DNA of 64,000 nucleotides from Albifimbria verrucaria (Eukaryota; Ascomycota; Sordariomycetes; Hypocreales; Stachybotryaceae): positions 2,294,001 through 2,358,000 of the forward strand of contig JAHREC010000045.1 of assembly GCA_020081605.1 (NCBI GenBank). Reading direction: 5' to 3'. Below the pieces are notes generated by a model. The model worked only from the letters and a program-made list of their open reading frames with translations. It searched no databases and was not told the DNA's origin. Shown here one piece after another: positions 46,103 through 58,111 of the stretch (its first letter is position 1; each line of letters opens with the position of its first letter). The position numbers and the translations under genes were made by a program.

Positions 46103-48082
46103 CGCAAAGCATACAATACCGGGAGGCAGGGTAAATTTGACAAGGAGATTTGTTCAATTATCGACTGTGTTGCTTGAGAGGAAATATCCGACCTGAATGA
46201 AAGAGGAGTTGGTCGAGAAGTTGTTCAGCAGTGCAACCAATCGGTATGTATGAGGAGTGATTGGTATAGATGGAATTGTCAAGTATCACAAATTCTGTAG
46301 TAACGCCTCAGGCAGCCATTTAAGAGGATTGTAGACACATGTGTACTATATGCAAGAGTTATTATTTAGATATGTGTATAACTAAGCATATGCCTTGTTG
46401 TTTGTTCTTAAAAGAGCTCTTAATCGTGCCATGGTAGGCCAAGGTAAAGAGGGATGGCGTCGAGATGCTTGCCAGATAGCAATGCTCTGCATTTAAGGTA
46501 AGACTCGGAGAGTAAACACCGTAAAGATAATAATCGTGTTGTAGTAAATACGGGTTTTAGATTTCAAGCTTCTGTGATAAAGGTCGATGCTCTCACTCAA
46601 GCCCAATTTTATTCATGGTTTTCATGGTCGATCTTGGTAATCCAAATTCTTGGAAATCCTACTCATCGCCTTTCTTCCCATTTCTATTTCAGTATCGATC
46701 AATCCAAGTTATATGGGAACCTAAGCAGTGGTGTCTCCGGACAATGCTTCTAGGTCTGTAATTAGCAACATCAATCTGCAACTACACCACGTCATGTGTG
46801 GTCACAGAAATCACGAACACATCGCTTGACCGTGGTCATATGTTCAAATACTTTTGGAACTCTAGATCAATTACCTACGAAGACATCACAGTCAAGTTTT
46901 AGAACCCTTTGGATTTATCATACAGAGTAATTGGGCCTTCGTTGAAACTCGCACAGTTGGTCAAGTAAAGGTCATGTCGCAATGCATACTTATTCGGGGA
47001 GCAACTTAGATACGACCTATACGCAGAATTTGGGGACAAAACAATTCCATACTAGGACTCCAGAAAAGGACCATATCACGTAACATCTATTTAGATCCAC
47101 CATTCACTATAGCTCACTATCAATCTGCATTATCCGTGATTGATTCCTGAAACGGTCGGCTACGCGCCACATACATGCATGCTTACCCATCACTTTCTAT
47201 GCAAACTGGAGGCAGGGCTGAGGAACCCTGCCGTAAGACCTGTCAAACATTGGGGAAACAGTCTAGTGACCTACTGCCGAAGGCTTGGCAATGTACAAAC
47301 ACGAGCTGCTTGTGCATGAAAGCAATCGAGTGGGGGTCTGACGGTTCATACTCTACTCTGCATGCCTCGGAGATTTGATGTGCACCCAGTTGCGAGCAAT
47401 GATTCCTTGACGTGAATCCTTCATTCTAGAGCTGTGCTCGTAACTAGTCCTATGGTTAACTCTATGCTTATATCCATGAGTAATTCCACCATCCGAGTTG
47501 CTCACTTCGCAATCCCCTTGACAATGCCAATGGCAAACCCTCCATTCGTATCTCGGAGCTAAGCTTCCAGCGCCACCTTTGTCTTCGTTTATGCATTGAT
47601 CCAAATCCATCCGCTGAAGGCAACCATGCCGACCGCCCTTTGCGGGGTTCCCTGTGCGCAGCGTCCATTCCAGTGCCCCTCCGTTATTGGAATTCACCGC
47701 GGGCGGCTATCAAACATATGCAGCCAACCATTCGGTGAGCTGAAGTGCGGTGAGATATGTGACGGCATCGGCATCGTGGAGGGGTTGTGATACGGGGTTT
47801 GAACTTCAGCCCAGGTGCTCAACTGCCCCTCGACCGGGTCAGGGTCCAAGTGCCAGTGTAGGTGAACGAATGGTGGCACATGGCGATGGGCCGATGGCAT
47901 TTTGGCATGTTCCATCTGCCACGTGGAGGGTGGTACTACGTAGGTGATACAATGGGGTAGCTAGAACCGGGTCTGAGGGGTTGGCGAGCATACATATAGG
48001 TTCAGCTGCCCTCAGTGACGGGCAACACCAACCTCACATTCAACTCTCTACCACAAGCATATCATCGCTGAAAGCATTCAAT
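46103..48082. other. 2.0-kb stretch with no firmly supported gene
   Basis: 46.1-47.1 kb is AT-rich and stop-dense. At 47175-47378 (+) a 67-codon frame has a Cys pattern (CRKTCQTL, WQCTNTSCLCMKA) that could be an exon of a Cys-rich secreted protein, but it lacks a signal peptide and partners. Confidence 0.4.
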
Positions 48083-48848
48083 ATGAAGCTTACGCTTGCT
48101 GTTCTTGCAGGATATCTGGCTGCTGGCCTTGAAGCGTAAGTCAATAAAGCTTGGATTTAGGAAGCTGCCTGACTAATGAGGTCCAGGACGGTCATCACAC
48201 AAGGATTAGAAGGTAATATTTCAGCTCCTCGACGCCGTCTTCAGCAATTGTGTTTTTAACTGTCGGTGAAGATGCACTCAAACCGTGCCCAACCATAACT
48301 TCTACTACCGGTTTCTGCACCACGTGCACCGGCCACCCCTGTCTGGCGATCCAGACGCTCTCTCGGCCGTGCGGCTGCCCTTCCCCGTGCCGACCGTCTA
48401 CACTTCGCGTGGGTGTAATAAGGCATGCCCTACAGGCTGCATGGCAACTTCGTACATCATTGAAGGACGGCCAGAGCGGGCATGCCCTACCTCTACCGCT
48501 GTCTCTGACCCTAGTTCGTGCGTGCCGACGGTAACGGTGACAACACACCCGGGCGTGGAGGGCGGGTGCAAGTTTAACTGCTCGAGCGACTTTTGCATCA
48601 TGGACAGTGAGTTGCACGAACCTTCCCTTATTTTAGATCATGCCACGTTCCCTGGCTTGTGAGAAATGGTGTCGAGTACTAAACTAGATACAGAATTCGT
48701 GACACTGCCGTGTGGTTGCACCACGGCCCCGGGCGTTGTGACGGTGACGGTGACACCTTGTGCAACGGCCTCGCCGTGTTGGAACTGTCATACAGGATTC
48801 CCTTTCACGACGACGAGAACAGACTGTCCAAAACCAACACAGTGTTGA
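48083..48848 (+). CDS. secreted cysteine-rich protein with repeated PCGC modules
   Basis: Exon 1 gives a signal peptide MKLTLAVLAGYLAAGLEA. Short introns follow (about 48136-48186, 48213-48279, 48612-48690). The mature part has paired modules: CTTCTGHPCLAIQTLSRPCG with CNKACPTGC, then CKFNCSSDFCIMD, LPCGCTTAPGVVTVTVTPC, SPCWNCHTGFPFTTT, and CPKPTQC at the end. There are more than 20 cysteines in about 170 aa. One C must be added near 48380 to keep the frame (CGCPFPVPTVYTSRG). The modules suggest internal duplication and a disulfide-rich extracellular protein. No named family recognised. Confidence 0.6.
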
Positions 48849-50439
48849 TGGTCCGGGACAGGACGAGGCTTGGCTGGGGCGGTTTTTAATGACAAGTCAC
48901 GCGGACGGGTGTCGTCAGAATTCCAAGTCCGGGGTGGCATGGTCGCTGTGGCTTATCATGGATGAACTCGTCAAAGGATGTTGGCAAACGGTGGAAGAAT
49001 TTGTTGCCTATAAATGGACAAGGGTCGTGTCACGGGCTGAAGGATTGAGATATTGTGAGAGTCGACAGACGCGGGAGCTGCTGTCCGCGGTCAATTAGAG
49101 GGACCGCTATGCTGACAGTGATAATATCACCAAGAGCCGTGTTCCTGTTTGAGGAACCTAGCATTATCCCAACAGGCCCCAGATGAGACGCGGAGAGAGC
49201 CGAATCAGGGTGTGTGAGCCGTTGCTGGTGGCCTTGGACCAAGTAGTCAGTCTAGTCTAGTCTAATTAACAGTCTATAGTCGGGTTAAACCGTCTTACTC
49301 AGACCGTGGGAATAGGCAAGAGCCGGGCGCTCATTCTTACAGGCGGGGCTCGTTGAATCAATTCATCCGTGATTGTGTCAAGGGTTGTCTATAATTGGGG
49401 AGACAGGCTCATAGCGTATCATATACCTCGGTCATACGGTAAATTACAGAGGCAGACGAACCGGTTGCGGGTTTGCCATTGAGGAAGAAGCAAGGGTGGC
49501 AGCAACCAACTAATACAGTAACGTTGGTGAACCAACTTGTTAGTCTGCCTGCTAAAGCAACCAAATTAACGTGTTGCCTGGCAGATAAAAATAAAAATAA
49601 AAATAAACCGAAAACGGGCACGAAATTAAAAAGAAAAACAAAATACGGCACTAACACCGCCTGCCACCACAGTTACTTCAGGCCACGCCAGGCCAGTCCA
49701 GTCCAGACGAAGCTGCTTATGTAAAGCTGGTCCATGTTAACCCACGCAACCCGGCAGATACCCCAGCATGACGTCTACGCCCCGCCAGGCAGCAAGTAGC
49801 CATCAGGTCGCTGCGGATGAAAACAAACTACGGATTCATGCAAAAGACGTTGGGCTCAAACAAACCGGCCAACCTTGCTGCCACGCGGCTTCGTCCAAGC
49901 AATCGTCTCTTCGCTCTCTCTCTTGAACCTCGTCTTGGAGACTTCACTTTACTTCACCTAAAGCCCCTGAACACCGGGCCCCCTCCCCATCTCCCCTTTT
50001 TGGGTCTCTCTCTTCTCTTATGGCAGCTTAGTGCGGTCGTCAGCTGCCCAGTCTCAAGACAAAGCCACGATCCGAATATGCTAGAAAAGAAACGTTCGCA
50101 CAGCCACCCCAGCTGACGCTCCATCCTCGCCGCTGGTCCCGGACAAGCAGCGTGCCGTATCTTTAATTGTTCCAGAGGCACTCACTTACGGGATCGACGT
50201 TGCTTGCTCTTCTCTTTTCCTTTTCCCTTTTCCTGTTTATTATTCATTTTATTTTATTTTTGTTGTTTAGCCCTATTTTTGTTTGGCCATCTGGCATAGC
50301 GTCGGCTGATCTTATTCACTTCCGTGATCGGCATCCGCTCGTTCTCAACTACTCACAACAATCCATAACACACAGCTTTCACTTCTCAACTCTCTCTCTC
50401 TCCTCTCTGAGATACACCACGCTTCAAGCTGCTTCCACC
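48849..50439. other. intergenic, upstream of the 50.4-kb gene
   Basis: It contains an AAAAATA-type A-rich run (about 49587-49610) and a long pyrimidine-rich leader (50200-50430). No other gene supported. Confidence 0.45.
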
Positions 50440-52196
50440 ATGGAGGCCCGCTCCTTGGCGTCGCTCAACCTCTTGGCCGCCAACCCACCCTCTTACCCTG
50501 TCAACCCCACCGAACAAGCCCAAGAGCCTCTGGTTCTCTATCTGGCCCGCGTACCAGGCACTCGAGGTGAGCGCTTCTTGTCCTACTTCGACACTCACAT
50601 GCTGACCTACCTTCAGACGTCATACTCTCCCCTTCAAGCCTCAACTCAAGAACGTAACTGCCGAGGATGTCGCCAGTTCTCTCTACTACGTTCACTTAGA
50701 GCTACACTCCACCGACCTGTCTACCCCGGCACCCATCCACAACGATGCTGCTGTCGGGAGGTCGAGTGAAGATAGCAACTCATCCATGACCATTCGCCGC
50801 AAGCCTCTGCCTCCTCATGCTCGGCCCATCACCCCGGAGAGCATGCTTCGTGAGGTCTACCCACCGCCAAACCCACAGTTCGACCACCCACCAGTCATCC
50901 CCACACGCTCACCTCAACGACAGTCTCAAGCCGAGACACTGGACCCCGTCCTGCGTCACCAGCCTTTCTAGGCGTCAATGATCGTGTAGACGATTCGAGG
51001 CTTGTACCTGAGCCACTCAAGCTCGCACGCAAGCCTGCAGGCCGCGCACGCGCGCACAGCGACACCAAGTACCTTACTCCCGGTTACGGTGAGCAATCAT
51101 CTACGCACGACACCGCCTCGACACATCATCACCACCGCAATCATCACCATCATCAACCTCATCATGCAGGAAAGGCATCATTCGATGCGCCAAGGAGCAC
51201 CCGTTCTCCCTCACCGCTCAAGGCCAGCTCGGCACCAACGGCACCCTTCACCCTCACTCTGATCCGTCGAGACCCCAGCTCCGGTCAGCAATGGAATGTT
51301 GGTCAGATATCGTCGCAGCAGCTGGAGGCTCTAGAAGACCCTCTCCATGAGGACCAGGACTGCTACTTCCCCAGCCAACCCCCATCGCCGACCCACGCGC
51401 AGCTGCTTGCACAACCTCCTATCGACGTTCGTATCGAGACGTCTGGCTACGCCAAGTTCCGCAACAGACCGTCCAACCGACGGGCCGAAACGGGGCATGA
51501 TGAGGTGGACAGCTTCGGCGGCATGTTTGCGCGGCGAATTGCCATGTCGTACTCAAAAGCTGGACGTCTAACCTGCGCGACAAGCTTCAAGATACGAAGT
51601 TGCGGCACCAACGTGCAATCAGCGCGCCGTCCACGCACTCTTTAAATTCGGAGCAGATGAGCGAAGGGTTTGCGGTCCGTGACCCTACCCAGGGCATGAG
51701 GCCCCGCGGCTACGTCTTTCGGAGTCCCTGGGACGGTCGTTGCGAGTTCCGCACCGGAAATGGCGGACGCAGCCTGCGATGTCATCACTTGCTGCACGAC
51801 GGGAAATCCGCAGCATATAACCCTTTGGTAGCAGAACAAACAGATTCGGGTCAGCGTGGCTCTTCAAGCGTGGTCAGCGAGCTCCGTTTCAACCTGCCCA
51901 GCTCCGAGGTCCTCTCAGCAAACTACGACAAGGACGATAAGCCCCGTCGGCTAGGTCATTTCAGCAAGTTCTTTCGGTCGAGCGCAGAGAGGGGCGATGA
52001 TTCCTACGAAGATGACGACGATGCGGTTTCGCCGTTTGATGTCAATTTAGGGAGGGAGCGTGCAGGCGGAGGAAACCGTGGCAAGCGAGCGAAGCTGGGC
52101 AAGCTGATCATCTACAACGACGGGCTCAAGATGCTGGACCTGCTGGTGGCGACGAACATTGGTCTATGGTGGCTGACGTGGGAGAAGAGCTTCTAA
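50440..52196 (+). CDS. conserved fungal protein of unknown function
   Basis: Start MEARSLASLNLLAANPPSYP. The N-terminal block PLVLYLARVPGTR|DVILSP is joined across a short intron, then KPQLKNVTAEDVASSLYYVH. A long Pro-rich, disordered middle follows. A second conserved block is LTLIRRDPSSGQQWNVGQI and DVRIETSGYAKFR. The C-terminal block has SPWDGRCEFRTGNGGRSLRC, SSVVSELRFNLPS, RERAGGGNRGKRAKLGKLII and GLKMLDLLVATNIGLWWLTW. The three-block layout is common across Pezizomycotina, usually annotated hypothetical. Frame shifts at about 50628, 50970 and 51557 fit one-base homopolymer errors. About 560 aa. Confidence 0.75.
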
Positions 52197-52791
52197 TTAC
52201 TATATCATTCGCAAGCGAGCATATTTGTACAAGTACCTACTTATACCTGGAAAGGGGATCTAATGAAGGAAGGGGAATTTGAAGGTTGATTAGAATGGCG
52301 GGAATACCCAACGCAACGGAAGAGATAATGACACATACGACCTAGCTGTAAAAAAATTGCGAATAAGCAAGCAAATAAGAATTATTTTACATGCACACTG
52401 GCCCTCGCATCTGCCGACAATTTTTCTAGCCTCTCGTGGCAAGTTGTATTAGTGACGGAGTCAGCGGATGAGGTACTCCGTAGTGAAGCAGCCATCATGA
52501 TGAGCTACGGCTACCTTGGTGCTTTGCTCCGGTGCATCACGTGACAAGTCACGGGTAAGCAGCTTTACCCAATCACATCCCCAGCGTTGTAATCCCGCAG
52601 CTGGCCCGAAAAGCTTCCCCAGAAGTCCAGCACGTCAAAACGTCGCCTCCTCCATCTCCTCGACCGAGTCTCACCGAACCGCCCTCCCTCTCCGCCCACG
52701 AAACCGGGTCAATTGCGCTGGTCTCACAAAGCTCCCTGCGTCCACGGGCAGCTTTCCTCCTCCCTACCGACACCGATTCCCTCCCACAGCC
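52197..52791. other. intergenic, promoter of the NDUFS8 gene
   Basis: No gene supported. The last 150 bp are CT/CA-rich leader. Confidence 0.5.
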
Positions 52792-53667
52792 ATGGCACCC
52801 GCGCTGAGGACGACGACCGCAGCAGCCGGCATGCTGGTCCGCCGCCAGATGGCCACTCCCTCGGCCGGCTTCGTGGCCGCTGCCATGAGGCTCCAGCAGC
52901 GAGGATACGCGACCCCCAGCGGCCCCCTCCCACCAACTTCCGTACCAGCAAGCGCGTCGAGTGGTCGTGGGATAAGGACAGCACCCTCGACCGCGTGGGC
53001 AAGTTCTTCCTCATGACCGAGATGGCCAGGGGCATGTATGTCCTGCTGGAGCAGTTTTTCCGACCACCGTACGTTGCGCCTTTCTTCCCCGGGAGAGATT
53101 GAGCAGAGGTTGCTTGGGAACGAAGCGCTGACATGGCGGCAGATACACCATCTACTACCCTTTTGAGAAGGTATTCTTGGCATGATATCCGGCTCAACGC
53201 TCAACCTTGGCTGACAATTGACAAAGGGTCCCATCTCCCCCGATTCCGTGGAGAGCACGCCCTGCGCCGATACCCCTCCGGCGAGGAGCGCTGCATTGCC
53301 TGCAAGCTGTGCGAGGCCGTATGCCCCGCCCAGGCCATCACTATCGAGGCTGAGGAGCGTGCCGACGGTTCCCGCCGTACCACCCGCTACGATATCGACA
53401 TGACCAAGTGCATCTACTGCGGCTTCTGCCAGGAGTCATGCCCCGTCGACGCCATCGTCGAGAGCCCCAACGCCGAGTACGCCACCGAGACGAGGGAGGA
53501 GCTGCTGTACAACAAGGGTATGTCTGGATACCAGACCATTGAGGCTTCAATCCCCAAAGTGAACCTACTAACGCTTTTGTCTTTTTTCAGAGAAACTCCT
53601 CTCCAACGGCGACAAGTGGGAGCCTGAGCTGCAGGCCGTCATTCGTGCCGACGCTCCCTACAGGTAA
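52792..53667 (+). CDS. NADH dehydrogenase (complex I) 2x[4Fe-4S] subunit, NDUFS8/NuoI/TYKY
   Basis: Matrix-arm subunit carrying clusters N6a and N6b. Both ferredoxin motifs are present: [15 protein letters not shown] and [15 protein letters not shown]. Start [20 protein letters not shown] gives a mitochondrial presequence. Exons: 52792-53068, a 28-nt exon 53143-53170 (YTIYYPFEK), 53227-53517, 53591-53667, ending ADAPYR. The frame is broken at C5 52923-52927 (one C restores [18 protein letters not shown]) and again at C5 53237-53241 (one C restores [17 protein letters not shown]). An essential respiratory gene with two breaks at C-runs is the clearest evidence for sequence-level indels here. 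Confidence 0.95.
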
Positions 53668-54186
53668 TCCGCCAACGGCAGCAAAAGAGAAGGCAGCACA
53701 AAATGCTCTATTTTCCCAGTTTAACTACCCCTATTTTTCCCTTTGTACGATTTCTCCCAAAAGACGCAGCAGCACAGACAGCCGGTAGTCGCGGTAGAAG
53801 AAGGGGAGACAAGGGAGGTGGCGAAACGTGGTCTTTTTTAACACTGTCTGTTAGAGCGTTTTTTCGGTTTGGGATGTTGTACATAGACAGACGGAGATGG
53901 AAGAGATGTGCTCATACTGAGTGAGGGCTATTTCATGTGTCGCGTGTGTGTCAAATTGTGGCTGTGATGTATAACTAAGATGAATTGCGCTTCAATATGA
54001 GCGCTTCATTCTCTATTCAGGACTCTTACGTGCGTGCTTAAGCACGGCCCTTTGGGTTCGGATTGGCATTGACAGGCTCATTGTTGGAATGGGTATTTAT
54101 AGTCATTGAAAGTGACGTTATGGTTTGCTGTTATATTACATTCTACGTCTAGGTTCCACTTCCGTCTCACTTATGCTTAGACAACC
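53668..54186. other. 3' intergenic region between convergent genes
   Basis: NDUFS8 and the carboxypeptidase gene converge here. No gene supported. Confidence 0.5.
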
Positions 54187-55728
54187 TCAAAGGAACATCA
54201 GGCCCAGCGTGCCTATGCTTACACCAGCCAAGACCTTCATCAGGCCAGGCAAGTTGGCGCTGCCAGCACCTCCGGGGTTGTTATTGTTGTTGCTGTCACC
54301 ATCCTTGTTGTCGTCCTTGGACTCGTCGTTACCCTTGGAGTCACCGTCATCCTCGGAATCATCATCGTCGCCCTTGGAACCGTTATCGTTCCCGGGACAC
54401 TCGTACTGCTTCGCCTCGCCCAGGTCGCCGGCCGCACCCAGCAGCAGCTCCATCAGGCCGGCGGCGACCTGGCGCATGTTGTTGCGGTACTCGCGCTCGT
54501 TCGGGTAAAAGGGCAGAAGCTGTTGCCGGACTCGACGCCGAACTCGATGGTCAGGCCGTGGATGCGGTTGCTGCCGCAGCGCTTGCCGTAGAAGCCGCTC
54601 ATGGCGTAGTCGGTGCTGCCGCCCGAAGTCGGGTACAGCGACACGCTCTGCATGGCGTTGTACTTGACGAAGCCTGCGCCGGACATGGCCTTTTCCATCT
54701 TGCCGCTGACGGCGAGCTGGGCGTCCAGGTCGGCCTTGGTCATGTACTCGCCGTAGACGCTGTCGGGGGTCTTCGCCGATGATGCCGCGCTTGCCGTCGT
54801 AGCTGCTGTTGGTGAAGCTCTGCTCGGGGCTCTTGGTCTGCACGTCGTCGTCGCCGAAGCCATAGAGGATGCTGCCGGTGAAGGAGTGCAGGTCGAGGAA
54901 CCAGGACAGCTCGGGGTGCTTGTTCATGACCCAGGCTGAGTTGCGCGTCTCAGCCTCAGAGAAGACGGACATGCCGTGGAAGATTTCGCTGTTGGGGTCT
55001 TCGGAGATGGCCCTCAGGTTGGCTTCAGGGCTGAAGTGCTCTGGGAAGTCCCAGAGGAAGTCGTAGTTGCGGTTCAGGTCGACACCAACGGCCTCAAATG
55101 AGTCGATAAACGTGGAATTATCGTCGTTGATGATGGCGGTCATGTTGCGGTTCTTGCGCCAGCACGAGTCGGTCCTTTGGTCGAAGGCGACGCCGTCCGG
55201 GTTGATCATGGGCACGATGGCGATGCCGGCGGAGAGGGCGCGCTCGACATCCTTGTTGGAGTAGGTGTGGTTGCCGTAGCTGACGCCGGAGCCGGCCTCG
55301 CGCGCGTGCAACAGGTCGGAGATGAAGTATATCACGTTGTCGGGCCCGCCGCGCTCGCGGGCGTGGATGCCGCTCTGGATGAAGACGCGGGGCTCGCCGA
55401 TGGTGGCGCCGTAGACGGTGCGGTTCTCATAGGTGACGAAGGGCGCGTTGAAGAGCTTGACGTCGTCGAACGTGTTGGCCAGGCCCTTGAGCGCCGTGCG
55501 GATCTCGCCGACGTTGAGGATGCTGTCCAGCTTGTTGTTCTTGGTGCCAATGCCACGAGGGACCACCGCACCATTCTTGAAGCGATCGCCCTGCCCAATG
55601 GGGAAATCCCTGGTGCTGGGACCGTCTAGCTGTCTCTGGCGGACGACCTGGCCGCCCAGCTCGCCGGGTAGGAGACAGGCCTCTGTAAGGCCGAGGGCGA
55701 GAGCCCCGTAGAGAATGGAGGCCTTCAT
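54187..55728 (-). CDS. secreted, GPI-anchored M14 metallocarboxypeptidase
   Basis: Signal peptide MKASILYGALALGLTEACLL. Zinc motif HxxE in QSGIHARERGGPDNVIY, NPDGVAFDQ, DLNRNYDFLWDFPEHFSP and the third zinc His in WFLDLHSFTG. The catalytic Glu lies in GLTIEFGVESGNSFCPF. About 80 aa in the middle are read in a shifted frame between two compensating indels (near 54775 and 54510). The alternate frame gives PDSVYGEYMTKADLDAQLAV and GGSTDYAMSGFYGKRCGSNR. After the enzyme come an Asp/Ser/Lys-rich spacer, an Asn run and a GPI signal (GLMKVLAGVSIGTLGLMFL). It removes C-terminal residues from peptides at the cell surface. Confidence 0.88.
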   Translation of the reverse strand: MKASILYGALALGLTEACLLPGELGGQVVRQRQLDGPSTRDFPIGQGDRFKNGAVVPRGIGTKNNKLDSILNVGEIRTALKGLANTFDDVKLFNAPFVTYENRTVYGATIGEPRVFIQSGIHARERGGPDNVIYFISDLLHAREAGSGVSYGNHTYSNKDVERALSAGIAIVPMINPDGVAFDQRTDSCWRKNRNMTAIINDDNSTFIDSFEAVGVDLNRNYDFLWDFPEHFSPEANLRAISEDPNSEIFHGMSVFSEAETRNSAWVMNKHPELSWFLDLHSFTGSILYGFGDDDVQTKSPEQSFTNSSYDGKRGIIGEDPRQRLRRVHDQGRPGRPARRQRQDGKGHVRRRLRQVQRHAERVAVPDFGRQHRLRHERLLRQALRQQPHPRPDHRVRRRVRQQLLPFYPNEREYRNNMRQVAAGLMELLLGAAGDLGEAKQYECPGNDNGSKGDDDDSEDDGDSKGNDESKDDNKDGDSNNNNNPGGAGSANLPGLMKVLAGVSIGTLGLMFL

Positions 55729-58111
55729 TAGGAAGAGGATGCTGCAGCGATTGGTTCCTGGAGGTGAAATAGGCCGTTCACGGTAGGCTCAGAAGAGAAA
55801 CGGAACAGAGAAGAGCTACAGGGCTGAGGTGGTGAGAGCAGCGTGGAGCATGGCAAGACGTCGAAGCCTTTTAAGTCGGACGCGGACGGGGCATGTCAAG
55901 GCAGAAGCAGATCAGGATGCAAGGCAGCGGCGCATGGAAATGAAAACTGGCAAGCATGGGCTGGACTCTAGAGGAGGCTCATCTGTAACGGACAGGGGTT
56001 CCCCAGAGGAGAAGAGACTCCGCCTATCAGGGGCGCCGCATAGGCTTGGTGCATGCTAGGATGGGCCTATTTCGGGAAAGAAGCGCCTGCAAGAGTCGCG
56101 GCTCGATCGAAGGGAGGAAATGAGATCCAGCATGTTTGTGTTCTGTAAGCAAAGGATGGAGGCTCTCGGCGATTTCCCGTCCCATAGGTTGTGTGAAACG
56201 AGCTGTGATGCGGGTGTTAGTGTAGAGAGCATGTCTTTACGAACGGGCCCGGGCGAGGACATTGGTGTCACAATGAAAAAGTGAAAAGAAATAGGGATAC
56301 GACGACTCACAATCCTAACCTCGCAGCTGAGCTGAGACGCAGGCCTAGAGTTTGGGCCTAGACGGGCCCCGGGCAGGGATTGTCAGTCGTGGGCAGGAAC
56401 ACGGATGTGCCGCTAGAGCGTTAAGCTTGTTACCTAGTAGGATGCGAAGACTGCACTGCCTGGACCGATGTCATTCAGGAGCATCGCGCACAGGGAGGAT
56501 CACGGCGATGGTTTGCCATTCAAGGCGACTCTCGCACATGCACGCGCCCAGTGTAAGCCTGGAGATTGGAGACCACGGATTTCGGCAGTTGCCCGATGAA
56601 GGCAACGGTACAACCCCAGAAGAGATTATCTGCTGGACTGGCCAGGATTGGATCGGCTTGGTCAGATGACGTTTGGGGGCGGTGGAATATATGCCGGCGG
56701 ATTGCAGTTCTTGAAGCTGTTAATAGTTACTGATCCGTCCCGATTTTAAGCGGATGTCAGTGTGTTGCTGTTTTTTTAATGTGGTTTACATCATGTTGCA
56801 GCAAAGAGTTGCAGTTTCTGGCCATTTGCTGAATGCAGATATTGAGGTGGTGCCAGTGCTATTTACGGATGGTCGTCGATCTGTAATGCTACGCCAGGTC
56901 GCCAGCCACAACCAGAAATGGTGGGTGAGCAAATAGAGAGGAATAATGTTTCGACTATACGTTGCAATGTGTTGGTGCCATTTTTATGCAACTCCAAATT
57001 TTTATCAAAGCGTTGTTTTGGTTTACATTGTGATTCAGACCTATACTCTGGTTGTTTTTACGAGACATTACGGGTATGCTTTAGGGTATGTCCAAGGCAG
57101 CAAATGCCTCCGGCGGCGATTGCATCGAGCCGGCCTCGCTACGCTCGATATCACGATTACTAGGGCTCGAAGCAGCTGTCTTCGGGGCTTTAGAAATTAG
57201 GTCCGTCAGTATCTGCCGTATCGTCAAGACTTGAGGTAGCTAGGTCGGTAATATCGTCATAGTGGTCACGGCCATAGAACTCAGGATTGCCGCCACCCTA
57301 ATAATAATTTTACGAAATAAGACCTTCGACCAACCGCCGATAAAATAGATAGGCCTAGGTTAAATCATCCTGTCATTAAAGGAGCAAAACGGAAGTTGTC
57401 CTAGGCATCTTTCTTATTTCCGCTCGAGCACTTGGTGCTTTTCACCTGTTCTTCCGCTTTGCTCAATGGTGTGTCCCTCACGCTTGACGGGTTTATTAGG
57501 GTGAAGCTTCCCCCAAAATACTCGTTTGCAACTATAAAAAAAAACCCTAGAATACGAATCTAATTTGAAAAACCTTCTATTATCAAGAAAACCCACACAG
57601 GCCTTCAAAAACACCACTCCTACAACTCCCTCCGTCTCCCATCGTGGCTCTTCATCACTCATCACCACAGCTCCAGGGTAGCCCCCTCTCACCAATCACA
57701 TCCCCCTAACACACCTACTCCAGTCCCATCACGTGATGCTATTCCCTCCACCTCATTCGCCAAAACCCGCGCCGCCTCCCCTCGCTCGTCCAATCACAGC
57801 GCGGCTAACCCGCCAACGACAGCCAAGGTACCTGCTTAGCTCGGTCCAATCCAGAGCTCCCGACCTCCGTGGCCCGAAGCCCAGCAGAGCAACGTCGAGC
57901 CTGCGAGAGAAATTTATCATCATCATCATTCAGATCCCGATCACAAAATTCCCACCCTCCCTTCCTCCCTCCGCTCAACCCGGCCAACACGCCCGATCGC
58001 CCTTCTCGATCCCGCAAGAGGAATCCGTCTGACGCGCCCAAGCTCCAGCTCGGCTCAATTGGCAATTTTTTCTTCTCCATCTCCTAACCCCTTCGAAAAA
58101 TCACCGTCACC
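55729..58111. other. 2.4-kb intergenic region
   Basis: No gene supported. From about 57590 to 58111 the sequence is C/T-rich leader of the acyl carrier gene with an ATC run near 57918. Confidence 0.5.

Noticed and set aside
47175..47378. Cys-patterned 67-codon frame
   Set aside because: Possible exon, but no signal peptide, no supporting splice partners and no recognised family, so not called as a gene.
54558..55629. Plus-strand open frames across the carboxypeptidase gene
   Set aside because: Antisense shadows of a GC-rich coding region; the minus strand carries the zinc and catalytic motifs.
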